Assembly: GCF_020360975.1 (NCBI RefSeq)
Contig: NW_025408680.1
Location: 1,922,001 to 1,986,000, forward strand
Length of the DNA: 64,000 nt
Direction of reading: 5' to 3'
Source of the DNA: Hirsutella rhossiliensis
Taxonomy: Eukaryota; Ascomycota; Sordariomycetes; Hypocreales; Ophiocordycipitaceae
The notes under the pieces are model-generated. The model saw nothing but the letters and a program-made list of their open reading frames with translations. It searched no databases and was not told the DNA's origin. This document shows, piece by piece, positions 22,880 through 33,124 of the stretch (position 1 is the stretch's first letter; each line of letters starts with the position of its first letter). The position numbers were made by a program, and so were the translations under genes.

Positions 22880-24650
22880 TAGGTGTACTGTATCGTAATG
22901 CGATCCGTTTCACGCACGTCATGGTCGTCCTTAAGACATGGACGACTTTAGCCCCCCGCCGACACATCGGCAGGAACCACATAGTCGTGGTCGAGTGGCC
23001 AGTCTAGGGTTAGACTACTTACAGGGCCGGTGGTTCTGCCTGCTCGCTGCCACCTTGCTGGGAACCCAAAATGTAGAGTTATCTGGGAAGGCCACGCCGA
23101 AATCGGTTGATTTAGTATTAACTCAGGCACCATTAGAGTCAAGGACGGTTGCGATAGTGAGGGAACTCTCAACTCCATGGTAAGGGTTCGGCATCGACGG
23201 GCTGTCGTAACCGTTACAAAAATATACTTTAGCTAAGAGGGAGGCCTCGTTGCATTGAGGTTAGGAGGTATAGATCTGACCTGAACTTCAGCTCTCCGCT
23301 TCGACCCGAACACGACGGAACTAACGCCAAAGCTCAGTGTAGCGAAGGCGCCGCCAACGAATTCATTAAGTCCTACAGTATGCATGAAAACGGAGGGAGA
23401 GTGCTGAATATCGCATGTAACCGTCAAAAGAGCCGTATTGTCGATTCTAAAGGCCGCGGCGCTCATAAAGGCATCTGTGTTATTGAAAGGAACAGTCTGG
23501 GAGCAGGCAGGGGTAGAAGTGCCAGCTACTCTGAAGGCCTTAATCAGGCCGCTACCCTGCTATTCGAATAGAGGTTTTGACAAGAAACGAGCCCAAGAAC
23601 CGGAAAAGCGGTCTACCGGGCCAAGATGACGCTCCTAGCAGAGGGATATGCAAATGGCTCGACTTATATATAGGAACATCTTAATGTCTTGTTTCGATTA
23701 GTTATTTGGGGCATCTATACATATATAAAGCCCCTCACTCGTCCTAATAGATAGACTAAGACATGCATCGCTAAGTTCACCTCTTTCAAACCCCTACACC
23801 CTCCACTATGCTCTCAAGCCCCTGCTTGAGAGGAGGGCATATGCAGAGGGGATATTGCCACCGAGAGTTTCAAAGTGAGGTTTAGAGTCCTTTCCTGGGG
23901 TCTGCCCCTAAGTCGTCGACTCGTATAAGCTGCCACCTACTGGGTTAGCGTAGGGTACCGGGACCACAGGGTTCTGATCATAAGAGGGTATGATGATGAT
24001 AATGGTGCATCATTCCTGAAGCCTTTTTGGCTCAAAACCGACACAGCCTAGAGCGAATGGACGCTTCAGCGACGCCATAGAAGCGGTGATAATCTTTAAA
24101 AGATATGCCCCCTCCTATTGGGGTGCGGGCGGCAGTGACGTACTCGACGCCTCGAGCTATCAATTTCACGAAATCGGCAACGCTTGTGATGCCGTTGGCC
24201 TGGCTGCTAAAATCTTAAAGGCCTTAGTTGCCTGTGTTGCCGTATTCCAAGACGCAGGGTGCCCTTGACGACGATCTTAGCGACTATTCTCAGAAATGGG
24301 GCAGCCGGCAAGGCATTGAAAGATATGGAGATAATATCGACACCGTCCCTATACGCCTAGCGCACGATTGAGGACCGGTAATGATGGCTGCATCTGAAAG
24401 CACGATATGCTCGGAGCTTGACACCCGACGCGGGCACTGGTGAAGTTCTACGGGTCTTCTATGACCGGCTGGGTCGCGATGATGTCCGAGACGTGGGTTA
24501 CTTATCCATAACAAATATTAGGATAAGGACCCGGGACAAGGCGACTTTTGGGGTCATTTTCACTCACGGTACCACCGATAGAGTCGTAACATTTGCCGGC
24601 TAAGTAGTCGGGTGGCCGAAGCAGCGGTTGCCTAGTAACGGATGATTTCT
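22880..24650 (-). pseudogene. Decayed subtilisin-like serine protease (S8, minor extracellular protease type) relic
   Basis: No intact ORF, but in shifting minus-strand frames the order of a fungal subtilase is visible. Reading downward: YGxVTHVSDIIA around the catalytic His (about 24,485-24,520), GVKLRAYRAFRC (about 24,387-24,425), AYRDGVDIISIS (about 24,315-24,360), KIVVKGTLRLG, KPHFETLGGNIPSAYALLS (about 23,826-23,885), QGSGLIKAFRVAG (about 23,525-23,565), a beta-rich Fn3-like domain beginning VPFNNTDAF, and LTLDWPLDHDYVVPADV (about 22,960-23,020). The prodomain and Asp region are not seen; the GTSMA-type serine block is not recognisable. Stops and frameshifts are scattered and CA/TG dinucleotides remain, so decay is by ordinary mutation rather than complete RIP. 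The upstream end abuts the AT-rich block. Confidence 0.72.
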
Positions 24651-25999
24651 TTTTTATTATTACTCGCATGCGGCCTCTAGGGCCATAGCGAGGCTAATAG
24701 GGGCCTAGGCCCTTATTAGTAGTCCTAGCTAGCTATAGAGCCTAGAGGCTTATAACTAATTAGGGAAAGGGTAGCTATAAAGGTAAAGATAAAGGAAAGG
24801 TTAATCTAGTTCCTCCCGCGCGGTAATCCCCCCCCCCTAAGGGCTTTAGGGCCCCTAGGTTACTCCTTTTCGAGCTACTTAGCCGTTCCTATCTCTATCT
24901 TAGCTAAGAAGGTTAGAAGGGCTTCCCTTCCTTCCTTAGAGCTATAGAGAAAAGGTAGGCTAAGGGCCTCCTTTCGTCCCTTAGAAGCTTAGTAAAGGAC
25001 CTCTCTTTCCCTCTTATAGTTCGGGCACCTTAAGATAAGGTGCCTAGCTATATACCTTCCTTAGCTATAGCGGTAGTTATCTTAGTCTACTTTATTAGTC
25101 CTCTTTAAGAAGGAAAATAAGAAGCTAGCCTTAAAGAGGAGCTAGTAAAAGGCCGAAAAGGTTAGCCTAGGCCTCCTTATAAGGTTATTTTCTAAGCTAA
25201 AGGCTAAGCGGGGGGTCTTTTAAATAGATATATAGTATTTATATAGGCCCTTAGCCCTAGGGCCTTTAGCTACCTTAGTAGCTTAAAGGCCCTATTAGTA
25301 GTCCTTAGTTACCTATTAGACTATTCTTTATAAGTAGCTAATAAAGACTAAAGGGGTCCCTTAGGTAAGGGCCCTTAAGCTTTTCTTAGCTAGCTAGTTA
25401 GCTAGCTTATTACTAAAGATCCTTAGGTAGCTAAGGTACTTATTATAACTATAGCTACTAAGCCGCTAACGGTCGACTACGTTAAGCACGTAATACGGTC
25501 TAATAGATAAATAGTTAGTATAACTATCTAATAGATATAAGATTAAGGGGATCGTAGAGATCTAAGTAATCTAGGATTAATAAGATTACTACGCTCTATA
25601 TAATTTAATATTAGGGATTATAGCTAGGCCTATAATCTAAGGATAGTCTCTATAGGTATATATAGCTACTTACTTTTACTCTTTTAGATAGATAGCTTAA
25701 TAGCTTTTAATATTATAATTATTATAATCTCTATTATAATCCTATCTTTAATTCTAATTACTTAATTACTTAGTTATAGTCTATAGTCTATAACCTCCGA
25801 CTTATTACTAATATAATATACTTATTATTACTTAGACTACGCCTTATTATATTTACTAATATAAACCCCTTAATAGGTTTATCCTTTAAAAATAATACCG
25901 GTCGTTATATATTAAAAGCTCTTATTTAGTATAATACTATATTACTTTAAGTAATATCGTAACTATTAATATACCTATATCGTAAGCTAGATTAACTAA
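24651..25999. repeat. AT-rich RIP-type block, unassigned
   Basis: After about 24,690 the sequence changes sharply: TA-rich words dominate, CpA/TpG become very rare, and CpG is kept. I recognise no coding relic in this part. Confidence 0.7.
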
Positions 26000-28900
26000 C
26001 TCTAGAGCTACTATATTACCTTAGGATATAATACGCGAGATTATTACCCTTTAATATAAAAGATAGTTATTTAAGAATAAAGGAGGTAATAAATAAGTTA
26101 GGGACCTTAGAAAAGTAGTTAAACTAAAATAGCTAGGACTATTTAACGGTACTTATAGTATACGTTAATACTTTCTTACTTAACTTAAGGCCTACTACTA
26201 GTTTTACCTTACTAAACTCTTAGACTTAGTCGAAAAGGTACTCTATATAGGAAATTATTTATCTAGAATAGTACTCGCTTAGTTTAGGCTTATTATAAGG
26301 GACTTTCTCGATAACTAACTAGCGTAATAAGATAATAAGATAGATAAAGTCTTTATTAGTTTTTAAGGATTTAAAGAAGCTATTATAATAGTATTTAAAA
26401 TAACTAACGAGGAATAAGAAGCTAAAAAAAAACTTTAAGAACTTTAATAAAGGATCTTAATATCGGATTATACTATAAAGTTCTATTAAGTTACCTTAAA
26501 GCTTAATTAAGACAACGAACCTCTTATATTATAATTCTACGATAAGCTTAAAGAAGAAGTTAAGGATAAGCTTTATAAGGAAAATCGACTTAATAACCTC
26601 TTAGACTATATTACTATAGTAGTATAAATTAATAATAGATAGTATACGCGATATTAAGAAAAGAAATAAGGAAGAGGAAAATAGAACCCTTCTTATAAGA
26701 ATAACTTTAACTAACGCGCTAATTAAAAGAAGAAGTATAAAGCTCTTATTACCTATACTTATATAACTAACCTAGGTAAAATAGGTTTAGATATAATATA
26801 GAAAAGTAAAGGAAAGTATTTTAATTATAGGAAACTTAGATATTACTTTAAAGAATATAGATAACCTTATAAGGAGAAGAAAACCTACTAGGTACTAGCC
26901 TTAAAAGGTAAGAAATACTTAAACGCTATTAATAAATAGGAACTAAAGTATAACCTCCTTAATTAAACTATATACTATAATAATAAATATATAGTATACT
27001 TAAGCGATAAGAATAGTATTAAATAGTTCTTAAAGCTACTAAGGAAAACCCTTATAATAATATAATAAAGGGATCTTAAAATATAAAAATAAGTTAAATT
27101 TATAAAAATAAAATACCCTTATCTTAAAGGAGTCTTTTAAGACTAAATTAAAAAGAATAGTAAATAATTCTAGGAAGATATATAAAATAAAAATCGATAA
27201 TAATAATAAGTAGTCTATAAATAATATAATAAAGAAGATATAAATATAGCCCTTATACTTATAAAACTTAGATAATAACTTAAAAAGGAATAATAAAGTA
27301 TTAACGATATAAGCTTTAAAGAATAAGAAATACTTAGAGAAATAAAAGATAAGAACGAACTTATACTACTACCCTTACTACTAAGGGAAAATACTATAAT
27401 TAAAGAATACGCTCTATACTTTAAAGAATTTAAAGAAATACTTAAAATTAAAACTTAATAAATACCTTAAATTCTTATAAAAAACTAATAAGCTATATTA
27501 ATTTAGTACTAGCTAGTACTATATAATAGTAACTATACTATAGCTATTACTATAGTTAATACCTTTATAGCTCTATAATAAGAATAGTAACTATAAGGAA
27601 AATTTAAAGATAATCTATAAATACTACTTACTTATAAGTACTATAAGTATATTTTATAGATATTATACGCTTACCTAAATTATATAATATACTTCTAAAT
27701 AAAGGTATAATATAATGCTTTCTTAGTTAAGTTTAAAAGATAAGTACTTTTAAAACCCTACTTAAGTATAAAACTAAACTACTAGAAAATTAATTAATAC
27801 TACTTAAACGACTAAGTTATATTATTAGAACCTAGTTATAGTACGCTACTTAAATACCGCGATAATTATAGTTTATTAATAAGATATCTTTTAAAGATAT
27901 ATAAAATCTATAAATACGCTAAAATAAAAGAATAGTATAGCGCTACTTACTTTAAGGTATCTAAACTATTAATCTTTTAAAGGCTTATATAATAAGTTAA
28001 ATATAATAAAAAAGATTATAACGAATATATATACTTAAACTATAAAGTTTATAAATATAAAAAAGTATAAGTATAGTATAAATAATATAATAGTATTCTA
28101 AAATATTATTAGTAGTATATATAAAGGCTATAAGCTATATTTAGCTAAGGAAAAATCGATATAGAAATACTATATAAAAAATAGATAGACGCTAAATAAA
28201 AACTTAATATTTAGTATAAAAACGAATATAATTATAAAGTATAGTATATAATTAACTATAAAGTAACGTAATATAAATAATATACCGTTAAGAAATAAGA
28301 AATCTTTAATTAGCTATAAGAAATTAGTCTCTTAAGCTTTAATATAATACTATATAACGAAAATATAAAGAAATAATATTAATAATAAATTAAAGAAGAA
28401 TACCTAAATAGAATAAATAAAGACTAAGTAAAAAAAAGGTATACTATTTATAAAAGGGCTATAGACTAGTACGATATAATAAAATCTAAGGACCTTATAT
28501 ATAGTAACGGTAAGCTATAGTAACTAAATAATATTAAATATTTAAATTATAGGATATTACGCGAGTATACTTTTAGACTATAGTATAATAAGTAATTATA
28601 TTTTACCTAGAGTCGTTAATTATTACTAACTTATATAGAGATATAAAAAAGATTTATATAAACTTATAAATATTAAAGGAGAGGCTTTTAACTATAAAAA
28701 TAAAATTATTAATATAGAGACTAATTACCTTAATAGTAATATCTAGGGCTATAATAAATAAGTTAACTTCGATATTATAGATATTAAAGAATATAACCTT
28801 ATATTAAGACTTTTATAGCTATAGGAGAGCAACCTATTAATTAACTAGAAAGCTAGCTAGTAATATTAAAACAAAGATATAAGTTTCTAAGACTAGTAAA

Positions 28901-29435
28901 ATTAAAAGAAGTAAAATTTTATAAAAGTTTAGCTATTAAATAAGATAAAACGGATAACCGTTTAAGTAAATTATTATAAGCTTTAGTAATATAAACTAAA
29001 ATAGTAACTAAACTAGTAAATATAATAAAATCGATTAATAAGACTTATATACTAACTAATATAGCTATATAACTTAGTATCTAATATAAATAGAATAAAG
29101 GATATAATATAAAGATTTAAAGAGTTATTACTACTTTAAAGAAAGACCTTAAATAAATTAATAAAGAGCTTAAGTTAAGAGAAACTAGCTCTTAAAAGAG
29201 AGAATAAAGCTTATAAGATAGAATAAAGAATATCCCTTAGGAATACCGGAAATATAATAAACTCTTTAAGGAAGAACTTAAGATAAGGTTACTTAAATAT
29301 AGCTAATAAGACTATAAAATTTATCTTAAGGATAGAATAACGCTAACGTTTTATAAGATTTATAACTTAAACGAAAAGTAACTATAAACGCTATACAACT
29401 ACCTTAATAAGAATCTATAAAAGGGATATATATCT
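26000..29435 (+). pseudogene. RIPped Ty3/gypsy-type relic (gag, protease, start of RT)
   Basis: Readable only if TAA/TAG are taken as mutated CAA/CAG or TGG. Gag: DYTIKFYxVTLKLN, LQFYDKLKEEVKDKLYKEN (about 26,460-26,590), then a knuckle-like FNYRKLRYYFKEY (about 26,820-26,870) in which the Cys codons have become Tyr. A long frame with almost only TAA/TAG stops runs 27,301-28,640. A protease-like block FDIIDIKEYNLILRLL lies near 28,760-28,820, and the RT N-terminus EYRKYNKLFKEELKIRL and KIYNLNEK to KGYI near 29,240-29,430. The RT stops abruptly where the next element's LTR starts at 29,436. LTRs were not found. Confidence 0.65.
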
Positions 29436-29918
29436 TATAAAGAGAGATATAAAAAGTATATATAAAATATATAAAGGTAAAATTAAAAGTAAGGGGTTAG
29501 ATAGGTAGGGTAGAGATATTTAATTCTTATAGGGGTAGTAATTATAATAAGGGAGTAATTATTATATTACCTTAATTATCCTTCTTTCCTTTATTTAACG
29601 CTCTTTTTTATACTTATTTAGTATCTTAATTAATAAAGAAGATTCTACTTAAAGACACTACTAATATCCTTTTAATACTAAGCTTTTTACTAGTTTTTCC
29701 CCCTCTTTCTTAGCCGTTACTAGTATATCTATCTTATCTCTCGCTACCTTTATAGGAAGCTATCGCTACTTCTACTTCCCTTTATACCCTTACCCTCCTT
29801 TCTATACTTCTTTTTAGCTCCTTCTTCCTTCTTTTATATTAAGTGTTTTTAGCTTCCTTAGTTACTCTTACTAAGGGATATCTCTAAGAACTATAAAATT
29901 AAGCTATACTTTACGATA
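29436..29918 (-). repeat. LTR of the truncated copia copy
   Basis: Matches the two LTRs at 48,436-48,909 and 54,389-54,861. In minus orientation it runs from TATCGTAAAG (a RIPped TGTCG start) to CTTTATA. Confidence 0.7.
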
Positions 29919-30667
29919 TACCCCCTTAGCTATAGCTTACCCCTTAAAGGCATAGCTAATATAGCTTTAGGCTAGTAAGCGTATAAAGGAGGTTCTTAGC
30001 TCTATACTTATCCCTTTACTTAAGGAAAGTAAGGGCCTATTTAAGTCCCTAGGCTCTTTTAAACCTACTTAAGAAATAGGGGCCTAAAGAAAGGAAAGTC
30101 CTATAAGAAAGGGAGCCTTCTTAGAAGGGAGAAACCTAATTAAATAGGGGGCCCTTTAAAGGGAAGACCTCTTTCTTTTCTTTAGCTATAGAAGTTACCT
30201 TCTTATATAGGCTATTAGCTTTTATTATAGACTTTTAAGGCGGGCCTCTAAGGATAGCTTCTTATAGATATCTTCTAGCTTAATTTACTATAAAAAGATA
30301 GCTAGCTTTTACTTTAGTAGGGGCTTTATAAGACCGTTTACTTTTATCGATACTATTAAAACCTAATAGATAGAAATAAGTCCCCTTTAGACTTCTTAGC
30401 TTAACTAATACTAGTAAATATTAATATACTATAGCTAGGTTAATAGCTTACTATTTTCCTTTATAAGAATTTATATAGTCTATATATTATTATATTTTAT
30501 AGCTAATAAGGATAGAATATATAGTTATAAAGATATTAGTAGCTAGCTAAGGAAAATCGCTTCTTTTAATACTTTTAAAAGAGCTAGTAGCTCTACCTTT
30601 ATACTAAAAGTTATAACGGTAGCTTACTTCGAAGCTTACTAAGTAATAGTTCCTTTAAAAAGGGATA

Positions 30668-31480
30668 TTATTATTATTATTAAGATTATACTAGTAACCT
30701 ATCTAAAGGTATCTAGAACTTTAACGTTAAATAAGAGGGAAAAACTAAAGTACTTAGAGGAAAACCCTCCCTTCTTTTATAGCTTATCCGCCCTTATACT
30801 AGGTCACGGTTATAATATATAGGAATCTTACGCTAGCTATCTTAGGTATTATTATAGTTAGTCGGAATTATATAAGCCCCGCTATAAAGTAACCTTAGAA
30901 AGTAACTCCTTTATATATACGGGGTATATAGCGTTAATCGGTAGTATAAGCGTTTTCTAGTTAACGGTTAATAGTTAATTATATAATTGTCTTTAACCTT
31001 ATCCTATAATAATATCTTCCTAGGCTCTACCTTATTTTTCTATTATAAGGCTTAGTAGGCTATTTTTATTAATACTAGCCTTTAGCCGGGCCGGTAGTTA
31101 GGTTATCGTACCGGCTTTACGCTATACTTATTAAGTTACTAGTATCGGCCCTGGGTTTTTATTTTCCCGGTCGGGGGGCCTAGACCGGGGTTAAGGGGGA
31201 GGTCCTAATAAATTCGTTGCTAGGTCTAAGTAAGCGAGGTCCGGGCCGGCCTACTTATAGCGGGGCTAGACTACTAGTATATTTATAAGCGCTTCTAAAA
31301 GCGCTAATTAGCTAGTTAATAAGTAGGTTAGCGTAGTCTACTAGTTTAACTAAAAATTAATCGTGCCCCTAGCTAGATTTAAACTAACTCTAGCGTTATA
31401 ACTAGTAAGCTTCCTAGGTATATAACTACTATACTACGAGGGTTATAAGTATATATTAATAAAGCGGCTTATTTTAAAAA
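30668..31480 (-). mobile_element. tRNA-derived SINE-like insertion
   Basis: An approximately 813-bp segment interrupting the truncated copia copy, defined by comparison with 49,681 where the empty site is intact. Flanks TTTAAAAAGGGATA and TTTAAAAAAGGGTATA look like an imperfect target duplication. On the minus strand a tRNA-like head (about 31,439-31,359) has an A-box-like TAGTATAGTAGTT (31,437-31,425) and a B-box-like GTTTAAATCTA (31,384-31,374) within a T-arm-like hairpin GCTAGA...TCTAGC. The other end has a TAA-repeat tail (30,668-30,682). The head-to-tail layout is that of a SINE; the length is at the long end for the class, and about 35 bp lie outside the head. Confidence 0.5.
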
Positions 31481-32317
31481 AGGGTATAATATACCCCTAT
31501 AAGCTCTTTCTATCTAAGGAATTATCTATAAAGGATAAATCGCTTAAATAAAAAAAGATTTTAGTAGCTAGTTTCCTTCCCTACCCTCTTAAGCGTAGAC
31601 TATATAATCTTATTAAATAAAGATAAAGGATAGCTTTATTTACTACTTCTTAATGCTTAGAGCTAGGATTCTAGTTATACCTAGCTAGCTAAGAGACTAT
31701 AAAAGAGATATCCGGTCTATTAAAAATAGCTAAAAAAAGTAAAGAGCCTACCTTTTATTAATATTAATGTTTTTCTTACTCCCTAGCTTAAAAGGACGGA
31801 TTAAGTAAAAGCTCTTTATTTAATATAAGTATAAAAGGAAGCTTCTTATTAAGGGAATTAAGGAGGAATTTATAAGCGACCTTATTAATATAGGCGTCCT
31901 AAGTAAGCTAGATAGTTTATTAAGATATATTTTAAAGGATTTATATCCTTAAGAACTACTTTAGCTCCCTTAGCTTAGTTATCTTATACCTTTATTATAG
32001 GCCTTATATAGCCTCCTTTATAGTAGCTTCTTCCTCTTTTAGGTAGGCTTAGATAATATCGTTAATATAAAAAAAGACTATAATTTTACCCTTCTATATT
32101 ATATATAGTTCCTAAGGGACTTTCTTAAAGCCTAGGGCTTTAAAGGAACCTATTAAATACTATTACTAAAGAAAGGGCAATCTTTATAGTCTATATAGAG
32201 CTTTCCTAAGCTATAGAACCTTTCCTAGTTATTAGAAACTATTAAGAGCCGGTATCTACTTAGTATAGTAGTATAGGGCTAAATAATTATTTATTTAAAG
32301 CTAAGGAGAAAGGAGGA

Positions 32318-33014
32318 TATAAGAATATACCCTTATATTCCTATTTTACTATTATAAAGAAATAATAGGCATAGGGAGGCTTTATAAAATAAGGTAGTAA
32401 AAGGAGGCTCTATAATATAGTCTAAGGGAATAACCCTTAAAGATAAAAGACCTCTACTAAATATCTATACCTTCCTTTAGGAAAAGTAGGTTAAGATAAG
32501 CCTATCCTAATAAAATAAAATATATATAAAATATATAAGTTAATTACGAGTAGAATAGATACCCTATTACCTATTTTATCCTAGCGGTTCCGAAAATATC
32601 CGCGATACGAGAATAGGTAGGGCATAGAACATTCTAGTTAAATCTACTACTTATACTAGAACCTATAGTCTTACGTTAACTATTATATTATAATTAGACT
32701 ACCTATTAAGTTAGGAAGATATACTATAGATAGAGTATTTTAAGTACTATAGAATATACTAGAAAGCTAACTAATTAGTCTATTAGTAAGCGAGCAATAG
32801 TCTATAAAAGATAAAGGATTTCCCTAAGAGTAATAGATAGGATAAGTAAGTTTATAAGTATCTTTTATAACGCTATTCTTTTAATATATTATTTAGCCCC
32901 TTATATACTTATTATAAATTCCGGACGAAATCCTACCCTATACTCCTTTAACTAACCCTTTCGCTTACGTTATTAATTACCTAATCCTACGCTTATTACT
33001 TATACCTTTTAATA
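32318..33014 (+). repeat. copia-1 5' LTR
   Basis: Begins TATAAGAATATACCC and ends ...ACCTTTTAATA; about 697 bp. It aligns over its length with 38,585-39,170 and with the reverse complement of 36,180-36,876. Confidence 0.85.
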
Positions 33015-33025
33015 GGTTATAAGCC
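33015..33025 (+). other. copia-1 primer-binding site
   Basis: GGTTATAAGCC directly follows the 5' LTR. With one RIP-type G-to-A change it equals GGTTATGAGCC, complementary to the initiator-Met tRNA anticodon arm (GGCTCATAACC), the half-tRNA priming used by several copia elements. Confidence 0.55.
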
Positions 33026-33124
33026 TAGCTTTTCTATAAGTTAGGTAATAACTTCGAAAAATCTTTAAAATATTAATACTAACTATACGACCTCGAATTC
33101 TCTAAAATAAGCTCTAAGGATAAG

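Larger units (their letters stand above)
29436..32230 (-). mobile_element. Truncated RIPped copia copy (same family as 48,436-54,861)
   Basis: Colinear with 48,436 to about 50,440: same LTR (29,436-29,918) then the same 3' pol part, for example the matching stretches starting 31,480 and 49,681. It ends near 32,230 where similarity to the other copy stops. It interrupts the gypsy RT relic and carries an insertion of about 0.8 kb absent from the other copy. Base changes between copies are mostly transitions, as expected of RIP. Confidence 0.7.

Noticed and set aside
24830..24840. Poly-C run in the AT-rich block, considered as a structural or telomere-like tract
   Set aside because: A single homopolymer without repeats around it; CpC is simply not a RIP target.
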